Source: a bacterium
GTDB lineage: Bacteria; Krumholzibacteriota; Krumholzibacteriia; LZORAL124-64-63
DNA length: 64,000 nucleotides
Reading direction: 5' to 3'
Assembly (NCBI GenBank): GCA_016719645.1
Contig: JADJYS010000002.1
Span: forward strand, 372,001 to 436,000
How positions within the stretch are numbered: the stretch's first letter is position 1; the number at the start of each line of letters is the position of its first letter. This document shows positions 12,917 through 21,595 of the stretch, piece after piece. Position numbers and translations under genes: made by a program. The notes under the pieces were generated by a model. That model had not been told where the DNA came from, searched no databases, and worked only from the letters and a program-made list of their open reading frames with translations.

Positions 12917-13893
12917 GCGGCCGTAGCGCTTGAGGTCGAGCCCCTCGGGCAACGCCCGCCACAGGGCCGCCGCGCGCAGCTCGTCGAGGGACGGGCGGTC
13001 CACGATCGGGCCGTTGCGCCACAGGACGTGCGACCGGTCTTCGCTGTGCCCCCACAGCAGCAGCACGTGGCCCAGCTCGTGGACCAGGACGCGGCGGGCG
13101 TAGCGCGCGTCCTGCGGGTCGTCGTAGGTGTCGCCGCAGCGGATGTGGACCCGCAGCACGCGCCCGCCCTTGTCGCGGCGGACCAGCTGGACGCTCATCG
13201 GCGGGTGCAGCTCGACGCCCGGGTAGTGGATGAGCCTGGCCCCGGTGGCCGCGCGGCATCCCAGGCCAGCAGGGGCGGCTCGCCGTCGAGGCTCCAGGCG
13301 CCGACCGCTTCGCGCAGGCAGGCCGCCAGGTCGACGGCGCCGCTGACCGCCGGGCCGCAGCCCACCGGGACCGGCTGCAGGGCCCAGCGGGTCACCACGC
13401 CGTCGAAGCGCGGCCGCGTCAGCTCCTGCACGAGGTGCAGCAGGTCGGCGTAGTGGGCCGACGCCACCGCGACGCGGGGCAGCGGCAACCAGCCGTCGGG
13501 CCGGTCCGGGCGCGCCGCGACCCGGAATTCGTGCCACAGGTCCGGGTCGGCCGGCCGAAGCAAGAGGGTATCCGGCGGCGCGGTGTCGCCGGGCGTGGTC
13601 GCCAGGCGCCAGGTCCAGCTCCCGCCGGCGACGGTGAGCGTGGCCGGCCCGGTGCTGACCGAGCCGGCCGCGCGCCACGTCCAGCGGTGCGTCCCCGCCG
13701 GCGCCGGCGCCAGTCTGCGCAGCGCGGCCGGGTACGTCCCGGCGACGGTGCGCTCGCCGGGCGGCGGCGGCGCGGGTGGCGCGGCGGGCGCCGCGCAGCC
13801 CCCCGCGCCACCGGCCGCGACGAGGGCCGCCGCCAGCGCGGCCAGGATCGGGTTCGCGGGGGACCAGCCCCGGTTCCACGGGCACGGCGACAC
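12917..13893 (-). CDS. Lipoprotein with matrixin-like zinc metalloprotease motif, frameshifted
   Basis: The minus-strand start is GTG 13893, preceded by GGAGG. An N-terminal hydrophobic stretch ends in AGGAGGC, a plausible lipoprotein cleavage site, followed by a Pro/Ala linker. The body is unassigned until the end, where HELGHVLLLWGHSED gives a zinc-binding HExxH plus a third His in a GHS, as in matrixin-like metalloproteases (the family usually reads HELGHALGLWGHS). The frame changes near 13250: upstream sequence ends with LLAWDAAR and downstream continues with ARLIHYPGVELHPP. No stop codon occurs in any minus frame before the reading enters sppA, so the C-terminus is undefined and the left boundary given is arbitrary. 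Substrate unknown. Confidence 0.65.
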
Positions 13894-13977
13894 GGCACAC
13901 CTCCGCGGACCGCCGAGCAGGGAACGGGCCGGCCCCGTCCGGGTTGAAGCGGCCCGCACCGCCGCGCGGATGCGCCG

Positions 13978-14006
13978 TTGAACGACCGGCGGACATGGGC
14001 TACGGT
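13978..14006 (+). promoter_or_regulatory. Promoter of the Wzz/BY-kinase operon
   Basis: TTGAAC (13978-13983) and TACGGT (14001-14006) separated by 17 bp, about 58 bp before the GTG start of the chain-length protein. Confidence 0.45.
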
Positions 14007-14063
14007 GGGCGCGGATTTCCGGAGGCCGATGGCCGGCCAGGACCCCGACGACGAGGGAGCGAC

Positions 14064-15671
14064 GTGGCGACGGATCCCTACCTGGACGACGAGCAGCAGG
14101 GCGGCGGCTTCAACCCGGCCGACCTGCTGCGCACCTTCGTGCGCCGCAAGTGGCTGTTCATCGTGCCCTTCGGGCTTTGCCTCGGCATGGCCTTCGTGGC
14201 GATCCGCACCATGGAGCCGGTCTACTACGCGGGCGGCCAGATCAAGGTGCTCACCGAGCAGACGGCCTCGCGCACCCTGAGCGAGGGCATGCCGCGCTAC
14301 ACGCGCTCGAAGGAGGCCGACGCCGAGACGATGGTCCTGATCCGGTCGATCATCACCAGCCCGCGCTTCCTCGACCGGCTGGTGCGCGACCTGGACCTGC
14401 AGTCCTCGGACCTGCTGACCGCCCAGGACCGCCTCGACATCCAGGCCGCCGGGCGCGACCCGGTGGAAGCCCTGGTCAGCAGCCTCAACCGCTGGATCCG
14501 CATCGACAACGACGACACGCACATCTTCCGCATCGGCGTGCGCCACTCCGACCCGGACCACGCCTACAAGCTGGCCCAGGAGATCCTCACCCGGTTCGTC
14601 CAGGAGGAGCAGGAGAGCCGCCAGTCGCGCTCGACGACCACGCGCGACTTCCTCACCGAACAGCGCGAGAACTACGAGCGCAACCTCACGGAGGCCCAGC
14701 GCCGCCTGACCTCGTACCAGCGCTCGATGCTCTCCAGCGCGCTGGCGGGCAACCCCGTCAGCGAGCAGAACCTGGCCCAGGCCGAGATCGCCCGCAGCCG
14801 CCTCGAGCGCCAGGCGCGCGACAACCGGCAGCAGGTCCTGCCGCAGCGCCTGTCCGAGTCGCGGGCCGTGCTGCCGGCCTCGGAGCAGCTGGCGGCCCAG
14901 GTGCGGGCCGAGCCCGAGTTCGCGGGGTTCGTGCGCGAGATGATCGGCCTGGAGATCGCGGCCGAGGAGGCCCAGCTGACCGGCGCCCGCACCGCCGTGG
15001 AGCAGCAGAACTTCGTGGGCACCAAGCGCCTGGAGCTGGACACGAAGCTGCGGGCCCGCGTGCGCGCCGAGTACCCCAGCCTCGCGGCCGCCGGCCAGGG
15101 CGCCGTCTCCCAGTACATCTTCTGGCTGCTCTACGCGGACGTCCACGACGCGGTGGCCCGCGCCGTCGCGGGCTACGTCCAGGACTACCGCAACTTCATG
15201 ACCCGCCAGCCGGAGCAGGCGGCCACGCTGGCCGGACTCCAGCGCGACGTCGAGGCGGCCCAGGACCTCCTGCGCACGATCGGGCAGGACATCAACCGGG
15301 AGAACATCAGCCTCGCGGCCAGCATGTCGGAGATCGGCTACCGCATCGAGGTCTACCGCAACCCGCGCCGGCCCGGCGCGCCGATCGAGCCGGACAAGAA
15401 CAAGCTCAGCCTGATGGGGTTCGCGCTGGCCCTGGCCCTCGGGGTCGGCCTGGTGGTGGTGGCCGAGATGATGGACCGCTCCTTCAAGTCCGTGCGGCAG
15501 ATCGAGCGCACGCTGGGACTGAAGGTCATCGGCACCCTGCCGGTGGTGACCGACGGCGCGCCGTTCGCGAAGGTCCGGCGCCGGCGGATCCTGCTGTGGA
15601 TCCTGATCGTGGTCTCGATCCTGGCCCTCGCGGCGGTGGGCTTCCTGTGGCTCTACCCGCGGCTGGCGTAG
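14064..15671 (+). CDS. Wzz/GumC-like polysaccharide chain-length determinant (PCP family)
   Basis: A 535-residue inner-membrane protein from GTG 14064 (GAGGGAG upstream). One membrane segment near residues 30-50 follows the Wzz-type start (LLRTFVRRKWLFIVPFG). A long periplasmic part rich in heptad-like, charged segments is probably coiled coil. A closing segment near residue 450 follows the RRPGAPIEPDKN proline motif typical of PCP proteins. A further hydrophobic helix ends the protein (ILLWILIVVSILALAAVGF). Such proteins set the modal length of exported polysaccharide together with a polymerase. The next gene encodes the partner tyrosine kinase, so the pair corresponds to a split PCP-2a/BY-kinase system. 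The matching polymerase and transferases lie about 30 kb away. Confidence 0.88.
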   Translation: MATDPYLDDEQQGGGFNPADLLRTFVRRKWLFIVPFGLCLGMAFVAIRTMEPVYYAGGQIKVLTEQTASRTLSEGMPRYTRSKEADAETMVLIRSIITSPRFLDRLVRDLDLQSSDLLTAQDRLDIQAAGRDPVEALVSSLNRWIRIDNDDTHIFRIGVRHSDPDHAYKLAQEILTRFVQEEQESRQSRSTTTRDFLTEQRENYERNLTEAQRRLTSYQRSMLSSALAGNPVSEQNLAQAEIARSRLERQARDNRQQVLPQRLSESRAVLPASEQLAAQVRAEPEFAGFVREMIGLEIAAEEAQLTGARTAVEQQNFVGTKRLELDTKLRARVRAEYPSLAAAGQGAVSQYIFWLLYADVHDAVARAVAGYVQDYRNFMTRQPEQAATLAGLQRDVEAAQDLLRTIGQDINRENISLAASMSEIGYRIEVYRNPRRPGAPIEPDKNKLSLMGFALALALGVGLVVVAEMMDRSFKSVRQIERTLGLKVIGTLPVVTDGAPFAKVRRRRILLWILIVVSILALAAVGFLWLYPRLA

Positions 15672-15689
15672 GCAAGGCGAAGGGAAGAC

Positions 15690-16403
15690 ATGGCGTTCCT
15701 CTCCAAGGATGCGAAGAAGCGGCCGGGCTTCGACAACGAGTCGCCCCTGGCGATCGAGCTGCGCCGGGTGATGATCCGCCTGAACCGCGAGCTGGATCTC
15801 GAGCGCAAGCGCTGCATCATGATCACCAGCTCCGAGCGCGGGGAGGGCAAGAGCCTGTTCGCGCTGCACTTCTCCCAGGTGCTGGCCCACCACATGCAGA
15901 AGCGGATCCTGCTGGTCGACGGCGACATGCGCCGGCCCGTGCAGCACACGGTCTTCCAGGCGCCGCTGGCGCCCGGGCTCGCGGAGTTCCTCAGCGGCGA
16001 CGCGTCGCCGGTCGCCCCGCGCAAGACCCACCTGGCGAACCTGGACTTCCTGCCGGCCGGCCGCGCGGGCGAGAACCCCAGCCTGCTGCTGCAGGAGGGC
16101 CGCGTGCGCCGGGTCTTCGACGCCCTGAAGCTGGACTACGACGTGGTGGTGCTGGACTGCCCGCCGGTCGTGCCGGTCAGCGACCCCCTGCAGTTCGTGG
16201 AGGTCTGCGACGGCGCCATCTACCTGGTGATGGCCGGGCGCACGCCGCGCGACCTCTGCGAGCGCGGCGTGGGCATCCTGCGCAGCGTCGGCACGAACAT
16301 CATCGGCGTGGTCGCCAACAATCTCGGCGAGGTGCTGCCCTACTACTTCGACCACAAGTACTACGGCTACGGCGAGCGGCGGGAGGGCGCGCGGGCGGAC
16401 TGA
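15690..16403 (+). CDS. CpsD/Wzc-type bacterial tyrosine kinase (BY-kinase)
   Basis: A 237-residue cytoplasmic ATPase with Walker A SSERGEGKS (about 47-55), Walker A' ILLVDGDMRRP (73-83) and Walker B VVVLDCPP (152-159). The C-terminus carries a tyrosine cluster (Tyr218, 219, 224, 225, 227), the usual autophosphorylation tail that controls assembly of the kinase ring. It begins 19 bp after the chain-length gene and is almost certainly co-transcribed with it, serving as its cytoplasmic activating partner. A bidirectional terminator follows. Confidence 0.92.
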   Translation: MAFLSKDAKKRPGFDNESPLAIELRRVMIRLNRELDLERKRCIMITSSERGEGKSLFALHFSQVLAHHMQKRILLVDGDMRRPVQHTVFQAPLAPGLAEFLSGDASPVAPRKTHLANLDFLPAGRAGENPSLLLQEGRVRRVFDALKLDYDVVVLDCPPVVPVSDPLQFVEVCDGAIYLVMAGRTPRDLCERGVGILRSVGTNIIGVVANNLGEVLPYYFDHKYYGYGERREGARAD

Positions 16404-16434
16404 GCCCCGGCGACGGCCCCGCACCGGACGGACG

Positions 16435-16460
16435 AAGGGCGCCCCGCGGGGGGCGCCCTT
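16435..16460. terminator. Bidirectional intrinsic terminator
   Basis: The 11-bp stem AAGGGCGCCCC/GGGGCGCCCTT around a four-base loop sits between two convergent genes. It is palindromic, with A/T ends on both sides, so it can serve both the BY-kinase operon and the MFS gene. Confidence 0.75.
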
Positions 16461-16482
16461 CTCGCGTCCGGGAGCGGGGCGG

Positions 16483-18045
16483 CTAGGCGGCCTTGGCCTT
16501 GAAGTCCTTGCCGGCCCAGCCCTTGGCGGCCACCAGCAGGACCGTCGAGACCATCGCGATCAGCGCGTAGTAGAACCACATGGTCTGCGGCGCCTGGGGG
16601 CCCTCGGCGGGGCAGTACTTCTGGATCATGGCGCCGGAGTACAGCGGCACCAGCATCTTGGTCAGGAACCAGGGGAACTGGGCCACGCCCATGTAGGCGC
16701 CGGTGCGGCCCTCCGGGGCGATCTCGGCCGCGTACTGCAGGAAGCGCGGCTGCCACATCGCCTCGCCCATCGTCGTGATGAACAGGAAGGCGAGCACCAG
16801 CCACATGTTGGTCCCGAGGGCCAGCAGGAAGGCGGGCGCCGCCATCACGAAGGTGCCGAGCATCATCATGTTGTAGATCTTCTTCTTCTGGGTCAGCGCG
16901 GTGACGATGGGCACCGCGATGAAGATCAGGATCGGGTTGAGGTTGGAGAACAGCTCGAAGCGCTCGCTGACCACGCCCGTGAAGGCCCGCGCGAAGTACT
17001 GGGGCAGCACCAGCCAGTTGTACGTGAACAGGGTCTGCACCGGGATCAGGGCGAAGATGAAGAAGAAGAACTTGGCGTCCGCCAGGGGGTGGTTGGCCAG
17101 CCAGCGGTAGGCGGGCAGGCCCCAGCGGCGGACCAGCACCAGCACCGCGGTGGTGGCCGCCATCAGGCCCCAAACCGCGGTCCGCGCGGTCGCGGGCAGG
17201 AAGTAGATGCTCGCGGCGATCGCCACCAGGGTCGCCCACAGGTGGATCGGCACGCGGCGGTCGGGATCGAAGGCCTCCAGGGCCTTGGCCGCCGTCTGCT
17301 CGGCGGTGTCCACGGCGCGCCCGGCGTCCAGCCGTTCCTGCTCGTTCTCCTTCTCGATGCGCGCGATGGCGGCCAGCTCGACCTTGCGCGTCAGGATGAA
17401 CAGCGTCGCCAGCAGCGCCAGCACCGTCAGCGACGTGTAGAACCAGTAGGCGCCGGTGATGCCGACGGAGTGGCGCACGTCGCTCATGAACGAGGGGAAC
17501 CAGCCGCCCAGGTTCATCAGGGCGTAGAGCATGGCGTAGCCCATGGCGGCGGTCTTGGGGCTGGTGAACTTGCGCACCCCGGCGTAGGCCGCCGGCATGT
17601 ACATGCCGTAGCCGACGACCACCAGCAGGATGCCGCCCATGGTCATCAGGTGCAGGGGGGACCAGAGGCCCGTGTCGGGGAACACCGACGGCGCCGCGCT
17701 CATCACGATGCGCCCGGCCAGCAGGAACACGAACGCCGTCAGCAGCGTGCGGCGGATGCCCTTGCGGTCGGCGATCGAGCCCAGGAAGAACATCGAGATC
17801 GTGATGCCGGCGGTCAGCACCATGACCATGTGGTGCGAGTGGATGTCGTTGTTCGGGACGCCCTCGAAGATGAAGTCCGAGAAGTGCATCGCCAGGTAGC
17901 CCAGCATGCCGAAGTAGACCCAGCCCTCGATGAAGTAGGCGAGGTTGATCCCCCAGAGCGCCCGCGGGGCGTGGAAGAGGTCGACGAAGGGCTGCAGGAT
18001 CTCCCGCAGCGGGCTCTGCTGGGTGGTCGGGGGGGGTGCTGACAT
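16483..18045 (-). CDS. Major facilitator superfamily transporter
   Basis: A 520-residue polytopic membrane protein with about 12 predicted membrane helices and the MFS cytoplasmic loop signature GSIADRKGIRRTLL between helices 2 and 3. A longer charged loop in the middle (IARIEKENEQERL...) separates the two six-helix bundles. General character and length resemble peptide (POT-like) or sugar-type MFS carriers, but I see no residue set that fixes the substrate. ATG 18045 was chosen because upstream in-frame sequence is basic, non-hydrophobic and overlaps a good promoter. The last residues are a soluble Lys/Ala tail. It stands alone. Confidence 0.85.
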   Translation of the reverse strand: MSAPPPTTQQSPLREILQPFVDLFHAPRALWGINLAYFIEGWVYFGMLGYLAMHFSDFIFEGVPNNDIHSHHMVMVLTAGITISMFFLGSIADRKGIRRTLLTAFVFLLAGRIVMSAAPSVFPDTGLWSPLHLMTMGGILLVVVGYGMYMPAAYAGVRKFTSPKTAAMGYAMLYALMNLGGWFPSFMSDVRHSVGITGAYWFYTSLTVLALLATLFILTRKVELAAIARIEKENEQERLDAGRAVDTAEQTAAKALEAFDPDRRVPIHLWATLVAIAASIYFLPATARTAVWGLMAATTAVLVLVRRWGLPAYRWLANHPLADAKFFFFIFALIPVQTLFTYNWLVLPQYFARAFTGVVSERFELFSNLNPILIFIAVPIVTALTQKKKIYNMMMLGTFVMAAPAFLLALGTNMWLVLAFLFITTMGEAMWQPRFLQYAAEIAPEGRTGAYMGVAQFPWFLTKMLVPLYSGAMIQKYCPAEGPQAPQTMWFYYALIAMVSTVLLVAAKGWAGKDFKAKAA

Positions 18046-18118
18046 GGGAAGGGCCAGCCTTTCCGTTGGGGGAGAAGCGCGCCGGGTGCGCTCGCGCGGG
18101 CGCGGTGAAACTCCCGTC

Positions 18119-18147
18119 AGATTAGGGAGTTGCGGGCGGGATTGCAA
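18119..18147 (-). promoter_or_regulatory. Promoter of the MFS transporter gene
   Basis: On the minus strand TTGCAA (18142-18147) and TAATCT (18119-18124) are 17 bp apart, giving a leader of about 70 nt. Confidence 0.5.
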
Positions 18148-18246
18148 CGGGAAAGGGCGGGCGCGACGGCGCGCGCCTCGCCGACCTGGTGGATGGTGAT
18201 AGATTATCAGGCGTTCGTCCGCAGTGACCATGGATCGGAGGATGAG

Positions 18247-18920
18247 ATGCGCCGTATCGGATGGCCCTTTCCACAGCCGCTGATCGTGGGTTTCCTGCTC
18301 CTGGCCGGGGTGTCGGCCGCCCAGGGCCGAGCAGCTTCCCAACGCCGGGGCGGTGGGCTTCCACTACCAGCAGTGGCCCTTCGGCTCCTATGCGGGCGAT
18401 TTCCTGGCTACGGGCGACCTGTTCGAGGACCCGCCCGGACCCGGCGCGTTCGATCAGGCCGTGGGCGGCCTGTTCTCGATTTCCCAGGACACCACGACCG
18501 CGTTCTGGTACGCCGCCGTCCTGACACCCGAACAGACCGTGGACCTGGCCCTGCTCTGGGTGCGCAAACCCGGGAGTTCCCTGCCGTCCGGCGATTATCC
18601 GATCGATGTCCTGGGCCGCACCGTCCTGTTCGCCTTCGTCGACGGGATCTCCGATTTCACGCCGCCCGCCGACCCCGGCGGCTTCGACCCGTCGGACTGG
18701 CTCGGCAGCGTGACCTACGAGCACCTGTTCCTGGCCGTCGGCGGCACGGTGCACGTCGGGTGGGCCGATCCCAGGGCGTTCTCGGGCACCTTCACGGGCA
18801 CCGCCGCCGATGCGGGGCTGACCGTCATCACGATCAGCGACGGCATGTTCCAGCTCGAGGGCATCGAGATCGGGAACGAGTCGGCGAGTTGGGGCGACGT
18901 GAAGGGCGATCTTCCGATAA
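18247..18920 (+). CDS. Secreted protein of unknown function, two apparent frameshifts
   Basis: ATG 18247 follows GGAGG at 18237-18241 and opens a good signal peptide (PLIVGFLLLAGVSAAQG). The frame then changes near 18325. The second frame carries a coherent, low-bias protein of about 190 residues (for example GAVGFHYQQWPFGSYAGDF and YPIDVLGRTVLFAFVDG). At the end, removing one G from the run at 18904-18906 gives SWGDVKAIFR followed by TAA at 18918-18920, just before a terminator; without it the frame reads through the terminator into the opposite gene. I recognise no domain. The composition (aromatic, Asp/Gly-rich, few Lys) suggests an extracytoplasmic beta-rich protein. Confidence 0.6.
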
Positions 18921-18940
18921 TCCGCCCGCTCGACAAACGA

Positions 18941-18970
18941 GGCCGGCGTCCCGCGGGACGCCGGCCTTCT
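18941..18970. terminator. Bidirectional terminator between the secreted protein gene and ftcD
   Basis: Perfect 12-bp stem GGCCGGCGTCCC/GGGACGCCGGCC with a two-base spacer as written, so the loop opens wider in practice. It is flanked by ACGA on one side and TTCT on the other, and lies between convergent genes. Confidence 0.7.
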
Positions 18971-19002
18971 CGGCATGACCGCATGACGAACGGCGGGCTC
19001 GA

Positions 19003-20721
19003 TCAGCCCAGCGAAGCCGCCAGCCGCCCGCGCACGTCCCGCCGCACCGCCGCCGCCAGCTCCTCGCACCGGGCCAGCGCCTGCTCGGCCCGCGCCCGCG
19101 CGTCGTCGGCGAAGCCCGGCGCCGCGCCCTGGTCGAGGTCCTTCAGCGCGGCCAGGTTGATCAGGACGTTGTAGTACGCGCCCTCGGCGCCGGCCATGGC
19201 CGTCAGGGCGGCGACGCCCGCGTCGGACAGCGAGTTGGCGTTGCCGATCCGCGCGATCTCCCCGGCCAGCTCCAGCAGCTCGGGGCAGGCCTCGAGCACC
19301 GACAGCGGGACCGTCGTGGCCCCGCGCGTGGCCTCGGCCACCGCGAGGCCGCGCTGCTGCTGCTCGTCGGGCGTCTTGCGGGGCAGGCCGAAGGCCGCCA
19401 TGACCTTGTTGAAGGCCGCGGTGTCGTCGTCCATGGCCCGCAGCAGGCGGTCCTTGAGGTCCTGGCCGCGCTCGGCGATCGCGAAGCAGCGCGCCTGCGC
19501 CGCCTCGTAGCCCGCCTTGCCGACGGTGAGGTTGGCGACCATCGCCGACAGCGCCGCCGACTGCGCGGCCGCCAGCGCGGCCACCGAGCCGCCGCCCGGC
19601 GCGGGGGAGTCGGTGGACAGCTCGTCCAGGAAGGCGCGGTTGGTCATCGCCACCAGCGGCCCGTCGACCAGGCCGGCCCGGTACTCGATGATCTTCTCGT
19701 CGGCCTCGAAGCGGCCGAGGTCGCGCAGGCCGAGGCTCTGGATCGCGGTCTCGACCAGCTGGCGGCGGGGCAGGCCCGCCGACAGGCCGGCCTGTCGCTG
19801 GTAGTGGACGCCGGCCGCCAGCAGGTCGCCCTCGGGGATCAGGCCCACCAGCTCGCTGCCGGTCACGCGCAGGCCGCGGTCCCGCGCCGCGGCGCGGCAG
19901 GCCTCGAAGGCCTGGTGGGGCTTGGTGACGGTGGTGTCCACGAGGTTGATCGAGACCTGGGCCCGGTCGTACTCGGGGATGACCCAGCCCACGGCCTTGC
20001 AGGCCGGCAGGCGGTAGGGGCCAGGCACCAGCACGGTCTGCCCGGCGGCGTCCTTGACGATCTTGCCGGCCGCATCGCGCTGCGCGCGGCCGGCCTCCTT
20101 GATGTCCAGGGCGATCTCCCCGGCGAGCTTCTTGCTGCGGGTGTTGAGGTTCACGTTGTAGGCCACCAGGAAGCCGCGGGCCGCGACGTTGGTCGCGCCG
20201 GTGCGCGCCGCGCGCTCGTCCCAGACGTTGGGGCCGAAGTCGGGGGCCCAGGCCGCGGTGCCGAGCTTCTCGCGCAGCGCCTCGTACTCGCCCTTGCGCA
20301 CGTCCGCGAGGTTGCGCCGCTCGGGGCGCGTGGCCGCGCTCTCGTAGAGGTAGACGGGGATCGCCAGCTCGCGCCCGATCCGCTCGCCGACGCGGCGGGC
20401 GAGCTCGGCGCACTCCTGCATCGTCACGTCCCGCACCGGCACGAACGGGCAGACGTCCGTGGCGCCGTGGCGGGGGTGGGCGCCGTGGTGGCGCGACATG
20501 TCGATGAGCTCGGCGGCCCGCTTCACCACGCGGAAGGCGGCCTCGGCCACGCCGTCCGGCGTGCCGATGAAGGTGATGACGGTGCGGTTGGTCTCGGCGC
20601 CCGGATCCACGTCCAGCAGCGAGACGCCGTCCACCTCCGCGACGACGGCCGTGACGGCGTCGATGACGGCCCGGTCGCGGCCTTCGCTGATGTTGGGGAC
20701 GCATTCGACGAGCTTGCTCAT
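19003..20721 (-). CDS. ftcD: Bifunctional glutamate formimidoyltransferase / formimidoyl-THF cyclodeaminase
   Basis: A 572-residue cytoplasmic fusion enzyme. Residues 1 to about 325 form the formimidoyltransferase (start MSKLVECVPNISEGRD, catalytic-loop RHHGAHPRHGATDVCPF). About 345-572 form the cyclodeaminase (DSPAPGGGSVAALAAAQSAAL, then GNANSLSDAGVAAL). It moves the formimino group from N-formimino-glutamate, the histidine breakdown product, to tetrahydrofolate and then releases ammonia to give methenyl-THF. Both halves look complete. ATG 20721 has GGAG upstream. No hut genes lie nearby, so the gene works alone here. Bifunctional FTCD is standard in animals but found in only some bacteria, which often have separate proteins. 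Confidence 0.95.
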   Translation of the reverse strand: MSKLVECVPNISEGRDRAVIDAVTAVVAEVDGVSLLDVDPGAETNRTVITFIGTPDGVAEAAFRVVKRAAELIDMSRHHGAHPRHGATDVCPFVPVRDVTMQECAELARRVGERIGRELAIPVYLYESAATRPERRNLADVRKGEYEALREKLGTAAWAPDFGPNVWDERAARTGATNVAARGFLVAYNVNLNTRSKKLAGEIALDIKEAGRAQRDAAGKIVKDAAGQTVLVPGPYRLPACKAVGWVIPEYDRAQVSINLVDTTVTKPHQAFEACRAAARDRGLRVTGSELVGLIPEGDLLAAGVHYQRQAGLSAGLPRRQLVETAIQSLGLRDLGRFEADEKIIEYRAGLVDGPLVAMTNRAFLDELSTDSPAPGGGSVAALAAAQSAALSAMVANLTVGKAGYEAAQARCFAIAERGQDLKDRLLRAMDDDTAAFNKVMAAFGLPRKTPDEQQQRGLAVAEATRGATTVPLSVLEACPELLELAGEIARIGNANSLSDAGVAALTAMAGAEGAYYNVLINLAALKDLDQGAAPGFADDARARAEQALARCEELAAAVRRDVRGRLAASLG

Positions 20722-20786
20722 GGTCGGCTCCTACGGCTGCGGTGGCGCGGGAAATGCCATGCGGCCGGCGGCCGGCCACGGGGAGG

Positions 20787-20815
20787 AAGATAGCCCTCCG
20801 GCCGGGGGATTTCCA
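20787..20815 (-). promoter_or_regulatory. Promoter of ftcD
   Basis: Minus-strand TGGAAA (20810-20815) and TATCTT (20787-20792) are separated by 17 bp; the predicted leader is about 60 nt. The -35 matches the consensus at four of six positions. Confidence 0.42.
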
Positions 20816-20867
20816 GCCGTGGGGCGGCCCGCTCCGCTTTGGCGGACAACGACCTCGGGGGGGATGG

Positions 20868-20896
20868 TTGCCGACGCCCGCGGCCGCGCCTATATT
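20868..20896 (+). promoter_or_regulatory. Promoter of the NYN-domain gene
   Basis: TTGCCG (20868-20873) and TATATT (20891-20896) with a 17-bp spacer. A consensus-looking TATAAT at 20943-20948 lacks a -35 partner and falls in the leader. Confidence 0.45.
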
Positions 20897-20983
20897 CGCG
20901 CCATCGCCGGGCCGTGGCGATGATCACGGGCCCGGAAGCAAGTATAATCGCCCGACTCCGACATCCGAACGAAAGGCCCGACG

Positions 20984-21595
20984 ATGTATCGCCACGACCC
21001 CAGCGAGAGGATCGCCATCTTCATCGATGGTGAGAACATCCACTACAGCGCCAAGCACATGAACATGCGGCTCGACTACATCAAGATGTGCAAGGCCCTG
21101 GCCGGCGACCGACGCCTGATCCGCGCGACCTTCTACACGGCCATCTCGAACCAGAGCGAGGGGAAGATCGACTTCATCAATTTCCTGAGGCTCAACGGGT
21201 TCCGCGTCGTGACCAAGGAGCTGCGCAGTTTCACCGAGGCCGAGACGCAGCAGCGTTTCTTCCGGGGCAATCTCGACCTGGACATCGCCATCGACATCTA
21301 CGAGATGCTGCCCGGCCTCGATACGGTCATCCTCTGCTCCGGCGACGGCGACTTCGTGCGCCTGGTCGAGAGCGTCTCGCGCCACGGCAAGCACGTGGAG
21401 GTCTGCGCCCTGCGGGAGATGACCAGCACCGACCTGATCGCCGTGTCGGACGAGTACATCGACCTCGGCACCATGCGCGACCACCTGGCCCTGGACGCCC
21501 CCCCGCCCGAGCGGCGCGAGGACGGCCCCCCGCAGAGCCAGATCCGCAACGACCTCGACAGCGCCCGCATCGACTACAACGCGATCGAGTACTAG
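20984..21595 (+). CDS. NYN-domain (LabA/DUF88-like) putative ribonuclease
   Basis: A 203-residue protein whose core (about 9-160) is an NYN domain, a PIN-like nuclease fold. Acidic residues expected to bind Mg or Mn are all present: Asp15 in IFIDGEN, Asp98/Asp100 in NLDLDIAID, and Asp121/Asp123 in CSGDGDFVRLV. Domains of this kind cut or trim RNA; the cellular target cannot be read from the sequence. The last 40 residues are a hydrophilic, Pro/Glu-rich tail. The gene has its own promoter. Its TAG overlaps the stop of the convergent aminotransferase gene within a CTAG. Confidence 0.9.
   Translation: MYRHDPSERIAIFIDGENIHYSAKHMNMRLDYIKMCKALAGDRRLIRATFYTAISNQSEGKIDFINFLRLNGFRVVTKELRSFTEAETQQRFFRGNLDLDIAIDIYEMLPGLDTVILCSGDGDFVRLVESVSRHGKHVEVCALREMTSTDLIAVSDEYIDLGTMRDHLALDAPPPERREDGPPQSQIRNDLDSARIDYNAIEY

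Noticed and set aside
20943..20948. TATAAT as the -10 of the NYN gene
   Set aside because: No -35 partner at 16-18 bp; the TTGCCG-17-TATATT pair upstream is a better promoter.
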